Of a DNA stretch of 64,000 nucleotides, positions 20,369 to 29,460 are shown in pieces; position 1 is the first letter of the stretch, and every line of letters starts with the position of its first letter. Position numbers and translations under genes: made by a program. The stretch is from Pontibacterium sinense (GTDB taxonomy: Bacteria; Pseudomonadota; Gammaproteobacteria; Pseudomonadales; Balneatricaceae): positions 124,001-188,000 of the forward strand of contig NZ_JADEYS010000004.1 of the NCBI RefSeq assembly GCF_015209595.1. The letters run 5' to 3'. The notes beneath the pieces are model-generated. The model worked only from the letters and a program-made list of their open reading frames with translations, was not told the DNA's origin and made no database searches.

Positions 20369-20402
20369 CAGGGGTGGTTGTATAGATCGCCCCTGATCTT
20401 AT
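20369..20402 (+). terminator. Weak intrinsic terminator after fadH
   Basis: CAGGGGTG and CGCCCCTG form an 8-bp stem (one G-U pair) with a 11-nt loop, followed by the T-rich ATCTTATTGTTCTT. It lies 10 bases after the fadH stop. Confidence 0.5.
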
Positions 20403-20495
20403 TGTTCTTGAGGCCAGACTGAACAGATTAGTCACTATCTATGAGATATGTGGTCTTTCCTTATAAGCCACTGATTCTTGATCTTCACAGGTGAT

Positions 20496-20534
20496 AACGA
20501 TTTATGTCATTAAACCTGCGTTGAAATGTTATTG
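20496..20534 (+). promoter_or_regulatory. Site D of the shared 39-bp lipid-regulon motif
   Basis: The half-sites TGTCATTAAA (from 20505) and TGTTATTG (from 20527) are 22 bp apart, with TTTA before the first. The site aligns without gaps to three others at 25325, 30871 and 45756 (minus strand). The last bases overlap a possible -35 TTGCTG (20532-20537). It lies in the 346-base gap 20360-20705 before the YCF48-RND operon; apart from it and the weak terminator I see nothing else in that gap. Confidence 0.7.
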
Positions 20535-20705
20535 CTGTTAACAGCCTGATCCATGACACTGCTGTAACAGCTTTGATTGCCCATTTTCTATGGACAGCTA
20601 TTTGTATTGGCGAAGCAGCTGATAGAACGTCTCAATTCGGAATGAGCATCGATTTGGACGAGGCAAAGCGTGATTACCGAAACAAATATAATAATCGGGT
20701 CCCCT

Positions 20706-21860
20706 ATGAACAAAAGCTCAACATCCATTCTGTTGACCATATGCTGCCTGTTATCTGGCATCGTTTTCTCGTTTCCTGCATTGGCCGCTTCCGGAGATCG
20801 TCTGGAACGCCCGTCGTTAGTACTTCATACCCGTACCGATCAAATCGTTGCCAGTAACGTATTGCTGCTGGATATCGCTTTGGCAGGCTCCCGTCTGGTC
20901 GCGGTGGGAGAGCAAGGTGCGGTGTTGTTGTCCGACGATGCCGGGTACAGCTGGCGCCAGGCCAAGGTACCTTCCAGCGTGCTACTGACGGCGGTGAACT
21001 TTGTGGATGATCAGAACGGTTGGGCCGTTGGGCATGATGGTGTTGTATTGCGCACCGAAGATGGCGGTGAAAGCTGGCATCTGCAGATAGACGGTGAAGG
21101 CATTAATCAGAACCGCATCGAAACGCTGGAGCAGGCACTCGCCGGATTGGATCAATCGTCTGAGCTTGAAGGCACCGATAGAGAGACGCTGGAGTATGCA
21201 CTGGAAGATGCGCAGTTTGCTGCTGAAGACGGTGCCAGTACGCCGCTGTTGGACGTATGGTTTGCCAATCGGGATCTGGGTTATATCGCCGGGGCTTATG
21301 GGATGCTATTACAGACCAGAGACGGCGGTCAGAGCTGGCAGAGCATGGATCATCTGATTCCAAACCCTGATCGTTTTCATCTGAATGCCATTCAGGCAAC
21401 AACAGATGGTTCGTTGTTTCTCGCGGGGGAGGCCGGGTTGCTGATCAAAAGTGATGAGCAGCACACCGCATGGCAGGTTATCGAGTCGCCTTATGAAGGG
21501 TCTTTCTTTGCGATGCAGGAGTCTAAGGGGCTCTATCTGATGGGCTTGCGCGGACATCTGTTTCGCTCAGATTCTGGTACAGGCTGGACACCGATCAAGG
21601 TCTCAACGACCAGTAGTATCAATGCTGCCGTCACCGATTCACACGGACAGCTGATTTTGCTGGGGCAGGGCGGGTTGTTACTTCAGCAACAGGACACCGC
21701 ATTTGTGCCCCTTGCTGCATCCACACGGACCAGCTTTTCATCGGGTGTCGTGCTCGGACAGCAACTTATATTAGTGGGTGAGGCGGGAGTGACGCGTGTA
21801 CCACTGGATGCAAACGTGACACAGGCCACAGTGCCTTCAGATCAGGGAGGTCGTTCCTGA
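20706..21860 (+). CDS. YCF48/BNR-like beta-propeller, exported
   Basis: A 384-residue protein with a Sec signal (MNKSSTSILLTICCLLSGIVFSFPALA) and repeated propeller blades of the YCF48/photosynthesis-stability-factor (BNR-like) type: VGEQGAVLLSDDAGYSWRQA, VGHDGVVLRTEDGGESWHL, AGAYGMLLQTRDGGQSWQS, and more degenerate blades after. The start at 20706 is chosen because it begins the signal peptide. The gene overlaps the RND exporter gene (ATGA). This pairing of a YCF48-like periplasmic protein with an MMPL-type exporter recurs in Pseudomonas and relatives, often next to DUF1302 and DUF1329 genes, here found at 42363-45600. A periplasmic partner for the exporter is inferred. Confidence 0.85.
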   Translation: MNKSSTSILLTICCLLSGIVFSFPALAASGDRLERPSLVLHTRTDQIVASNVLLLDIALAGSRLVAVGEQGAVLLSDDAGYSWRQAKVPSSVLLTAVNFVDDQNGWAVGHDGVVLRTEDGGESWHLQIDGEGINQNRIETLEQALAGLDQSSELEGTDRETLEYALEDAQFAAEDGASTPLLDVWFANRDLGYIAGAYGMLLQTRDGGQSWQSMDHLIPNPDRFHLNAIQATTDGSLFLAGEAGLLIKSDEQHTAWQVIESPYEGSFFAMQESKGLYLMGLRGHLFRSDSGTGWTPIKVSTTSSINAAVTDSHGQLILLGQGGLLLQQQDTAFVPLAASTRTSFSSGVVLGQQLILVGEAGVTRVPLDANVTQATVPSDQGGRS

Positions 21861-24220
21861 TGAACATGACCCGTTTATTACTCACACCCATTAAAACCAG
21901 CGAGCAGTTGCTGGAGCGCTTTCTGTTCTTCCGCCGAGGCTTGGTTGTTGGCCTGTTTGCCTTGCTGACATTGGGATTGATCTGGCAAGCCAGTCAGATA
22001 CGGCCGGATGCCAGCTTTGTCAAAATGATCCCGTCCGATCACCCCTATGTGAATAATTTCCTTCAGTATCGTGATGATCTCGCAGGTTTGGGCAACAGCG
22101 TACGTATCTCTGTTGAGGCGACAGAAGGCGATATATTTTCTGCTGAATTTCAGGACACCCTCAGACAGGTGACCGATGAAGTGTTCTTTATTCCCGGTGT
22201 GGATCGCTCGGCACTGAAATCGATCTGGACGCCCAATGTTCGCTGGACTGAAGTTACTGAAGAGGGATTTGTCGGTGGTCCGGTGATTCCGCAAACCTAT
22301 GATGGTTCGCCAGACAGTCTGGAACAAGTACGGATCAATATCCTGCGCTCGGGGCAGGTCGGCCGCTTGGTCGCTAACGATTTCAAGTCCGCCATTATTC
22401 AGGTGCCACTGTTTGACCGTCACCCGCAGACCGGCGAAAAGCTCGACTATCAGCAGTTCTCCCATCAGCTGGAAGCGCTGATTCGCGATAAGTATGAACG
22501 TGCAGGTATTGCGGTTCATATCACAGGTTTTGCCAAAATCGTCGGTGATCTGATCGACGGTGCAACCCAGGTTGCGCTGTTCTTTGCCATCGCTTTTGTG
22601 GTGACCTTGGTCCTGCTTTACCTCTATTCAGGCAGTGTAATGGGCACACTGATTCCGTTGGCCTGCTCAGTTGTTGCCGTTATCTGGCAGCTGGGTCTGT
22701 TGAATCTTCTGGGTTATGGGCTGGACCCCTATTCAATGCTGGTGCCGTTTTTGGTGTTTGCCATTGCGGTTAGTCACGGTGTGCAGATCGTAAATACGAT
22801 TACGCTGGAGTCTGCACAAGGTGCAGATCGTCGGTTGGCAGCACAGCGTGCGTTTCGTGCCATTTTTATACCCGGCCTGATCGCGTTGCTATCGGATGGC
22901 ATTGGGTTTGTTACGCTGCGAGTGATCGAGATTGAGGTGATCCAGGATCTGGCGGTGGCTGCGTCTGTTGGCGTGGCGGTGATCATTCTGACCAACCTGC
23001 TATTGCTGCCGGTGCTCATGTCCTATGCCGGGGTGGGGCAGCGTGCGATTAATCGAGCGCGCAACAGTTTTGATCGTGAGCACAGTTATTGGTCAGTGCT
23101 GACCGTATTCACTTGCCGCCGTGGTGCCGCGACCGCCCTGATGGTTGCGGGTGGGTTGGCGGTGGTTGGCTTTGTGCTCAGCAGCGATCTGAAGATTGGT
23201 GATCTGGACACGGGGGCACCCGAGCTACGCGCTGACTCCCGATATAATTTGGACAACAAATTCATTACGGAGAACTACTCTACCTCCAGCGATACCTTTG
23301 TGGTGATGGTGAAAACGGGCGAGGAGCAGTGCAGTAGCTTTGAGACGTTGACGTTGGTGGATCAATTTCAGCACAGCCTGAAAAACGTGGCGGGTGTGCA
23401 GAGCAGTATTTCTCTGGCAGATGTTTCAGAGCGTGTCACGGCGGGCCTGAATGAAGGCAGCCTGAAGTGGCGTTCAGTGAGTCGCAATCAGATGGTGATC
23501 AATGCGTCGCTGGCGTATGTGCCTGCGGGATTGATGAATGCCAGTTGTTCACTACTGCCTGTCATTATCTTTCTGGATGATCATCGGGCCGATACCTTAC
23601 TGCGGGTCACGGAGGCAATTGAAGTGTTCGCCAGTGAACATAACTCCGAGCAGATTCAATTCCTGATGGCGGCGGGTAATGCGGGGTTTGAAGCCGCGAC
23701 CAACGAAGTGATCAGCGTGGCCCAATACGAGATGCTGTTCTGGGTGTACGGGGTGGTGAGTCTGCTCTGTTTGCTGACCTTCCGTTCTATAAAAACCGTA
23801 TTTTGCATCATCGCACCGCTCGCGCTGACATCACTGCTGTGTCAGGCGCTGATGGCCCAGTTGGGTATTGGTGTAAAAGTGGCGACACTGCCGGTGATCG
23901 CGCTTGGGGTGGGGATCGGTGTCGATTACGGCATCTATATCTATTCCAAGCTTAATACCTATCTGGTGCAAGGTTACAGCCTGTCTGATGCCTATCTTGA
24001 AACCCTGAAAAGTACCGGTAAGTCGGTGGCCTTTACCGGACTGACCCTGGCGATTGGTGTTGTGCTTTGGGTGTTCTCACCGATCCGTTTTCAGGCGGAT
24101 ATGGGCGTGTTACTCACCTTTATGTTTATCTGGAATATGCTCGGCGCATTGATATTGCTGCCAGCGTTAGCGTGTTTGCTGCATAGCAAAAAGAAGGAGC
24201 CAGTTCATGTTGTTCAGTAA
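21860..24220 (+). CDS. RND superfamily / MMPL-type exporter
   Basis: A 786-residue inner-membrane protein with the two-fold RND layout: TM1 (about residues 28-46), a large periplasmic loop, five or six helices (about 228-395), a second single helix (about 422-442), a second loop, and a final helix block (about 630-780). Motifs such as VPFLVFAIAVSHGVQIVN and VIALGVGIGVDYGIYIYSKL are the conserved TM4 and TM10 stretches; the aspartate in GVDYGIY is typical of MMPL and HpnN-like lipid or hydrophobe transporters. It is not a HAE/AcrB pump, since it is too short and has no adaptor gene. The substrate is unknown. Its place between lipid-degradation genes and its shared promoter motif suggest a lipid or sterol-like molecule. 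Confidence 0.88.
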   Translation: MNMTRLLLTPIKTSEQLLERFLFFRRGLVVGLFALLTLGLIWQASQIRPDASFVKMIPSDHPYVNNFLQYRDDLAGLGNSVRISVEATEGDIFSAEFQDTLRQVTDEVFFIPGVDRSALKSIWTPNVRWTEVTEEGFVGGPVIPQTYDGSPDSLEQVRINILRSGQVGRLVANDFKSAIIQVPLFDRHPQTGEKLDYQQFSHQLEALIRDKYERAGIAVHITGFAKIVGDLIDGATQVALFFAIAFVVTLVLLYLYSGSVMGTLIPLACSVVAVIWQLGLLNLLGYGLDPYSMLVPFLVFAIAVSHGVQIVNTITLESAQGADRRLAAQRAFRAIFIPGLIALLSDGIGFVTLRVIEIEVIQDLAVAASVGVAVIILTNLLLLPVLMSYAGVGQRAINRARNSFDREHSYWSVLTVFTCRRGAATALMVAGGLAVVGFVLSSDLKIGDLDTGAPELRADSRYNLDNKFITENYSTSSDTFVVMVKTGEEQCSSFETLTLVDQFQHSLKNVAGVQSSISLADVSERVTAGLNEGSLKWRSVSRNQMVINASLAYVPAGLMNASCSLLPVIIFLDDHRADTLLRVTEAIEVFASEHNSEQIQFLMAAGNAGFEAATNEVISVAQYEMLFWVYGVVSLLCLLTFRSIKTVFCIIAPLALTSLLCQALMAQLGIGVKVATLPVIALGVGIGVDYGIYIYSKLNTYLVQGYSLSDAYLETLKSTGKSVAFTGLTLAIGVVLWVFSPIRFQADMGVLLTFMFIWNMLGALILLPALACLLHSKKKEPVHVVQ

Positions 24221-25070
24221 ACGTATTTTGGTGGTGCTGGATAGTGGTCCGCAGAGCCGTAATGCTTTACATCGGGCGCTGCTGATTGCGGAGCGTATGG
24301 TCTGTGATCTGGAGCTAATCTGGGTGGGGAAGTCGACTCCCTGGAGTGGTATCGAAGCGGATATGGATGCCTTGGCCAAAACCGAGATCCGCTTCACGCA
24401 GGAGGTGGTGACTGACGATCTGATTGATGCGGTGTGTAAACGCTGGAAGCAAGATCACTTCGCCCTGTTGGTGAAAGGGTGTGATCCACGCCACAGTAGC
24501 CGCAAGCTATTGGCCCCCAGAGACTGGAAGTTGCTACGTAATACTCCCTGTCCGGTGTTGCTGGTGAAACATGATCATCACTGGGCACATGGCCGGATTC
24601 TGGCGGCAGTGAATACGACGACCCATAACCCCGCATTACGTGCGAATAATCAGGGCATCCTGATGTTGGCAGGTTTCATTGCGCGGGCACTGGACGTGCC
24701 GCTGCATGCAGTGATCGCAACACCTCCGGCGATGCAGGGGGCAGAGCCTGAAATGCAATCGCAGGTGCTGATCGACCAGCGCGCACAGCGTTGTGCAGAG
24801 AAAGTGCTGAGTGATATGAATCTGACGGTTGATCAGCTACACATCGGCGAAGGGCCGCCCGAGCATTGGATTCCTAACGTCAGCAAGGAGATCGATGCGT
24901 CGCTGGTGGTCATTGGTACGCATGCGCGACGGGGTATGTCCGCAGCATTACTGGGTAATACCGCTGAGCGGATATTGGACCGGCTGAATACCGATATTCT
25001 GGTATTGCGGGCGGGGCTAAGTGAACCGTTGAAACCACTGATTAAGGAAGTGGATACCGCTGTAAGCTAA
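24207..25070 (+). CDS. Universal stress protein, tandem UspA domains (UspE-like)
   Basis: A 287-residue cytoplasmic protein with two UspA domains. The first (about 1-135) is degenerate but ends in TPCPVLLVKHD. The second (about 137-278) keeps the ATP-binding motif LVVIGTHARRGMSAALLGNTAERIL followed by TDILVLRAG, the classic G-x2-G-x9-G-(S/T) type loop. The start overlaps the exporter gene by 14 bases, so it is the third gene of the operon. Why a stress protein is linked to an exporter is not clear from sequence. Confidence 0.9.
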   Translation: MLFSKRILVVLDSGPQSRNALHRALLIAERMVCDLELIWVGKSTPWSGIEADMDALAKTEIRFTQEVVTDDLIDAVCKRWKQDHFALLVKGCDPRHSSRKLLAPRDWKLLRNTPCPVLLVKHDHHWAHGRILAAVNTTTHNPALRANNQGILMLAGFIARALDVPLHAVIATPPAMQGAEPEMQSQVLIDQRAQRCAEKVLSDMNLTVDQLHIGEGPPEHWIPNVSKEIDASLVVIGTHARRGMSAALLGNTAERILDRLNTDILVLRAGLSEPLKPLIKEVDTAVS

Positions 25071-25083
25071 ACCACCCGATGCT

Positions 25084-25110
25084 GCCACAGGTCTGTATAA
25101 GACCTGTGGC
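25084..25110 (+). terminator. Hairpin after the exporter operon
   Basis: GCCACAGGTCT, loop GTATA, AGACCTGTGGC: a perfect 11-bp stem 14 bases after the stop. Only ACTTGTT follows, so the T-run is weak; it could also protect mRNA ends. Confidence 0.6.
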
Positions 25111-25324
25111 ACTTGTTCCGATCTCGCCTGTACGCCTCGTCACATACTTAGCACATGTGACTGTCTGTTTTAGCCCCATCAAGGCTGCTTTCCTAAGTGA
25201 ACAGTATCTCTGTTTCGTCTACCTGAACGTGTCTTTTATTCATAACTTGTCATAAAAATAGCCTTGATATTTCTGTATAAAAGTTCTTTTTATTCAGTGT
25301 GTTAATGTTGTTTTTAGATGTGGT

Positions 25325-25363
25325 GGTAATTTTTGTCATTAAAACTGGTGGCTTTTGTTATTG
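25325..25363 (+). promoter_or_regulatory. Site A of the shared 39-bp lipid-regulon motif
   Basis: TTTTTGTCATTAAAA (25330-25344) and TTTTGTTATTG (25353-25363) hold half-sites TGTCATT (25334) and TGTTATT (25356), 22 bp apart. 31 of 39 bases match site B before etfB. It is 120 bases before the acyl-CoA dehydrogenase start, and TTGGCG (25361-25366) at its end could be the -35. The remainder of the 412-base gap 25071-25482 is AT-rich with no further recognisable element. Confidence 0.75.
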
Positions 25364-25482
25364 GCGGATTAAGGGCTTTGAACCATCCTGTTATTAAATA
25401 AAAGGCAGTCAGCCTGTATCGATTTATCGGGCATCCCCAGGCCGGGGCTGACAGAAAAATAATAGGAATTGAGGGATTTGTT

Positions 25483-27276
25483 ATGCCGGAATATAAGGCA
25501 CCTTTACGTGATATGAGTTTTGTTCTGAATGAAGTGCTGGAGCTGAATGCACACTATCAGAACCTGCCCGGCTGCGAAGAAGCGACACCGGATATGGTTG
25601 CGGCCATCATGGAAGAGGGAGCTAAGTTTTCTGAGCGAGTACTCTCTCCGCTGAATCAGATTGGCGACCAGCAAGGCTGCCAGTGGAGCGAAGAGGGTGT
25701 GACCACTCCTGAAGGTTTTCGCGATGCGTATCAGCAATTTGTTGAAGGTGGCTGGCCGTCACTGGCCCATGATCCCGAGTGGGGCGGTCAGGGTTTGCCC
25801 GAGTCACTGGGGATTGTGCTGAATGAGATGGTAGGCACGGCGAACTGGTCGTGGAGCATGTATCCGGGGTTGAGCCACGGTGCGATGAATACCATCGAAG
25901 CACACGGCACTCAGGACCAGAAAGAAACCTATCTGACCAAGTTGGTTTCCGGCGAATGGACCGGCACGATGTGCCTGACCGAACCTCACTGCGGTACGGA
26001 TTTGGGTATGTTGCGTACCAAGGCTGAGCCAAACGACGATGGCAGCTACCGCATCAGCGGTACCAAAATCTTTATCTCTGCCGGTGAGCACGATATGGCA
26101 GACAACATCGTACATATCGTACTGGCCCGCCTGCCGGATGCACCGGAAGGCACTAAGGGTATCTCTCTGTTTATCGTACCGAAATTTATGCCTGCCGCTG
26201 GTGGTGTGGGTGATCGTAACGGCGTTAGCTGTGGCTCTCTGGAACACAAGATGGGGATTCACGGTAACTCCACTTGTGTGATGAATTTCGATGAAGCCAC
26301 CGGTTACCTGATTGGCCCGCCAAACAAAGGCCTGAACTGCATGTTCACCTTTATGAACACCGCGCGTATCGGTACTGCACTGCAAGGTCTGGCACATGCT
26401 GAATGGGGTTTTCAGAACTCACTGGCGTATGCCAAAGACCGTCTGCAGATGCGTTCCCTGACCGGCGCTAAATGCCCGGATAAGGCGGCAGATCCCATCA
26501 TTGTGCATCCGGAAGTGCGCAAATTGCTGCTGACCCAGAAGGCGTTTGCTGAGGGTGGTCGCGCAATGATCTATTACACCGCACAGCTGGTCGATAAAGT
26601 TCATCAGGCCTCTCCTGAAGAACGTGCCGAAGCGGATGGTTTGCTGGCACTGCTGACGCCGATCGCTAAAGCCTTTCTGACTGAAGTGGGCTTCGAGTCT
26701 GCCAACCACGGCTTACAGGTCTTTGGTGGACACGGCTATATCGCCGAGTGGGGCATGGAGCAGAATGTGCGTGATAGCCGTATCTCGATGTTGTATGAAG
26801 GTACCACCCAGATTCAGGCGCTGGATCTGCTGGGACGTAAAGTCTTGATGACACAGGGTGAGTCGTTGAAACGCTTCACCAAAATTATCCACAAATACTG
26901 TCAGGCACAGTCTGACAATACCGGTCTGAAAGAGTTTACCGATCCGCTGCTGACGCTGAACAAAGAGTGGGGCGAGCTGACCATGCAGGTGGGTATGAAA
27001 GCGATGCAGAACCGCGATGAAGTGGGGGCGGCCTCCGTGGATTATCTGATGTACTCCGGTTACGTCACGCTGGCGTATTTCTGGGCACGCATGGCTGAAA
27101 CAGCGCAGCAGAAGCTGGCCGAGAGTGACAGCGATAAAGCGTTCTACGAAGCGAAGCTGACCACTGCACGTTTCTACTTCCAGCGAATCCTGCCACGTAC
27201 CCGTGGTCTGGTGGCAACCATGGTGTCAGGTGCTGACAACCTGATGTCACTTGATGATGAACACTTCCAGTTCTGA
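25483..27276 (+). CDS. Acyl-CoA dehydrogenase, ~600-residue type
   Basis: A 597-residue FAD enzyme that makes the 2,3-double bond in acyl-CoA. It belongs to the long acyl-CoA dehydrogenase group that includes DmdC (3-methylmercaptopropionyl-CoA) and many fatty-acyl enzymes. It has the extra N-terminal segment (PEYKAPLRDMSFVLNEVLEL), the core flavin motifs GTMCLTEPHCGTDLGMLRTKA and SGTKIFISAGEHD, and the C-terminal part with HGLQVFGGHGYIAEWGMEQNVRDSRISMLYEGTTQIQALDLLGRK, whose EGTTQIQ holds the catalytic glutamate region. Because SCP2, FadD, etfBA and fadBA follow, fatty acyl-CoA is a more likely substrate than DMSP products, but chain length cannot be read from sequence. A GAGGG ribosome site precedes ATG. 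Confidence 0.93.
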   Translation: MPEYKAPLRDMSFVLNEVLELNAHYQNLPGCEEATPDMVAAIMEEGAKFSERVLSPLNQIGDQQGCQWSEEGVTTPEGFRDAYQQFVEGGWPSLAHDPEWGGQGLPESLGIVLNEMVGTANWSWSMYPGLSHGAMNTIEAHGTQDQKETYLTKLVSGEWTGTMCLTEPHCGTDLGMLRTKAEPNDDGSYRISGTKIFISAGEHDMADNIVHIVLARLPDAPEGTKGISLFIVPKFMPAAGGVGDRNGVSCGSLEHKMGIHGNSTCVMNFDEATGYLIGPPNKGLNCMFTFMNTARIGTALQGLAHAEWGFQNSLAYAKDRLQMRSLTGAKCPDKAADPIIVHPEVRKLLLTQKAFAEGGRAMIYYTAQLVDKVHQASPEERAEADGLLALLTPIAKAFLTEVGFESANHGLQVFGGHGYIAEWGMEQNVRDSRISMLYEGTTQIQALDLLGRKVLMTQGESLKRFTKIIHKYCQAQSDNTGLKEFTDPLLTLNKEWGELTMQVGMKAMQNRDEVGAASVDYLMYSGYVTLAYFWARMAETAQQKLAESDSDKAFYEAKLTTARFYFQRILPRTRGLVATMVSGADNLMSLDDEHFQF

Positions 27277-27389
27277 TGAAAACGCTAAGACGCTTTTTAA
27301 ATACCTCAGCAGGCCGCGCACTAACGCGTGGTCTGTTGAAACTGAATGCCAAACGTTACCGCAATACTAAGAATAAGGGGACCAGTTCC

Positions 27390-27707
27390 ATGGCCGATTT
27401 GAATGCAATTTTTACCGAGATGAAAGCCCGTTTTAACCCAGCTGCTGCAGCGGATACGGATGCTGTCTTTCAGTACGTGATCGATGGTGATGCACACTGG
27501 AGTGTGACTGTAGCCGAGAGTGATTGTCAGGTGGCAGAAGGTGAGCACGATACCCCAACTGTGACCCTGAACATGGACAGCACAACACTGGAGGAGGTGA
27601 TGTCCGGTGAGACCGATGGCATGCAAGCCTTTATGACGGGCCGTATTCAGGCTGAAGGTGACATCATGATTGCGACGAAACTGGCGGTACTGTTTCCGGT
27701 CAATTAA
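27390..27707 (+). CDS. SCP2 sterol-binding domain protein
   Basis: A small SCP2-fold lipid carrier of 105 residues from the start used here (MADLNAIFTEMKARFNPAAA). The alpha/beta fold forms a hydrophobic tunnel that binds fatty acyl chains or sterols. The core reads AVFQYVIDGDAHWSVTVAESDCQVAEG and ends DGMQAFMTGRIQAEGDIMIATKLAVLF, the family's C-terminal signature. An in-frame ATG at 27276, overlapping the dehydrogenase stop, would add 38 mostly basic residues (MKTLRRFLNTSAGRALTRG). AAGGGG ten bases before 27390 favours the short form. It probably carries acyl-CoA or free acids between the neighbouring enzymes. Confidence 0.9.
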   Translation: MADLNAIFTEMKARFNPAAAADTDAVFQYVIDGDAHWSVTVAESDCQVAEGEHDTPTVTLNMDSTTLEEVMSGETDGMQAFMTGRIQAEGDIMIATKLAVLFPVN

Positions 27708-27780
27708 TTGATTTAGCGGCTACACTACACGACTGTTTTAAAACACCGTAACAATAAAAATAACAGCATGCGAGGTTGTG

Positions 27781-29460
27781 ATGGAAGGGCAGATCCCTGC
27801 AGCGGACAGCATCCCTGAGGATATTAATCCACAGGGTTTTCAGACTATCCCTGATGTATTGGCGTATGCCGTTGGTCACTATGCGGATCAACCGGCCTTC
27901 ACCAGTTTTGGTCGTACACTGAGTTATACGGAACTGGATCGTTTATCGGCCGCGTTTGCGGTTTACTTGCAACAGGAAACCGATCTGCAGCCGGGAGATC
28001 GCATTGCGATTCAGCTGCCCAACCTGATTCAGTATCCGGTCGTACTTTACGGTGCGATGCGTGCGGGGCTGGTGGTGGTGAACACCAACCCGTTGTATAC
28101 CGCCTCGGAGATGGAGCACCAGTTCAAAGATTCCGGTGCTAAAGCCCTGATCATCCATAAAAGCATGGCGCACAAAGCGGATAAGATTATTCACAACACC
28201 GATGTGAAGCACTTGTTTGTGACCCAGGTGGGTGATCTGCATGGCTTTGTAAAACGCACGTTACTGAATGCTGCGGTGAAGTATCTGAAAAAGATGGAGC
28301 CTAAATACCATCTTCCAGGGGCGATCTCTCTGCGCACAGCGTTGCTTAAATACGTGGGCGATGTGCCTGTTCTGGTGCGCCGCCGCCCTTCGGATATTGC
28401 CGCGTTACAGTACACCGGTGGCACGACCGGTGTGTCTAAAGGGGCGATGCTGACCCACGCGAACCTGCTGTCCAATATGCTGCAAGGCCAGCAACGTATC
28501 AAAGAGAGCGGAGAGGGCTGGCAAGAGTTGGTAATCTCACCGTTACCGCTGTATCACATCTATGCATTTACGATTGCGCAGGCGGTTCTGATCTCTGGCG
28601 GGCACTCCGTCCTGATCCCCAATCCACGGGATATCGACGGCTTTGTTAAAGAGCTGGGGCAGTGGAAACCTTCCACCTTTATCGGCTTGAACACGCTGTT
28701 TGTGGCTCTGTGTAACAAAGAGTCCTTTCAGGCTCTGGATTTCAGCAGCCTGAAAATTACCATCTCAGGCGGCATGGCGCTGACCCATGCGGCAGCGGAT
28801 GTTTGGAAAGACACTACACAGTGCACCATCATCGAAGGGTATGGCCTGACAGAAACATCCCCTGCGGTCTGTATGAATGAACCCGCTTCGGTGCAGATCG
28901 GCAGCATCGGTTGTCCGATGATTCACACCGATGTGCGGATTATTCAGGATGGTGAAGAACAGCCAGTGGATGCACCGGGAGAGCTCTGCGTGAAAGGCCC
29001 TCAGGTGATGCGTGGCTACTGGCAACGTGAGTCCGAAACCCGCGAATGTTTCACGCCGGATGGTTACTTTATGACCGGAGATATTGCCGTACGGCAGGCT
29101 GACGGTTACTTCCGTATCGTCGACCGTGCCAAGGATATGATCATTGTGTCTGGCTTTAACGTCTATCCCAACGAAGTGGAAGATGTGGTGAGCTCCCATC
29201 CTGATGTGATCGAGTGCGCAGCGGTCGGTGTGGAAGATGCGGCAAGTGGCGAGGCGGTGAAACTGTTTGTCGTTGCGAAAACACCAGACCTGACACGGGA
29301 AGAGATTCGTGACTGGTGTAAAGAGCGTCTGACCCGTTACAAAGTGCCAAAATACGTCGAATTTGCTGACGATCTGCCAAAGTCTAATGTCGGAAAAATC
29401 TTACGCCGAATGCTGAAAGAACCGATGCCAACACTGGATGATCTGGACAAGGTGAGCTGA
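27781..29460 (+). CDS. fadD: Long-chain acyl-CoA ligase (AMP-binding, FadD type)
   Basis: A 559-residue adenylate-forming enzyme that activates fatty acids to acyl-CoA with ATP. The P-loop is YTGGTTGVSKGAMLTHANLLSNM (about residue 215). The A5 motif GYGLTETSPAVCMN, the A7 motif YFMTGDIAV, and the hinge and C-terminal lysine region VGKILRRMLKE are all intact. The fatty-acyl-ligase consensus DGYFMTGDIA...DRAKDMIIVSGFNVYPNEVE matches FadD closely. GTG (27778) and ATG (27781) are both possible; GAGG five bases before ATG favours the latter. The stop overlaps the DUF2889 start. With the acyl-CoA dehydrogenase and SCP2 genes it forms one operon. Confidence 0.92.
   Translation: MEGQIPAADSIPEDINPQGFQTIPDVLAYAVGHYADQPAFTSFGRTLSYTELDRLSAAFAVYLQQETDLQPGDRIAIQLPNLIQYPVVLYGAMRAGLVVVNTNPLYTASEMEHQFKDSGAKALIIHKSMAHKADKIIHNTDVKHLFVTQVGDLHGFVKRTLLNAAVKYLKKMEPKYHLPGAISLRTALLKYVGDVPVLVRRRPSDIAALQYTGGTTGVSKGAMLTHANLLSNMLQGQQRIKESGEGWQELVISPLPLYHIYAFTIAQAVLISGGHSVLIPNPRDIDGFVKELGQWKPSTFIGLNTLFVALCNKESFQALDFSSLKITISGGMALTHAAADVWKDTTQCTIIEGYGLTETSPAVCMNEPASVQIGSIGCPMIHTDVRIIQDGEEQPVDAPGELCVKGPQVMRGYWQRESETRECFTPDGYFMTGDIAVRQADGYFRIVDRAKDMIIVSGFNVYPNEVEDVVSSHPDVIECAAVGVEDAASGEAVKLFVVAKTPDLTREEIRDWCKERLTRYKVPKYVEFADDLPKSNVGKILRRMLKEPMPTLDDLDKVS

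Noticed and set aside
25483-27276. DmdC (DMSP demethylation pathway) for the acyl-CoA dehydrogenase
   Set aside because: The family includes DmdC, but no dmdA, dmdB or dmdD gene is nearby and all neighbours are fatty-acid genes.
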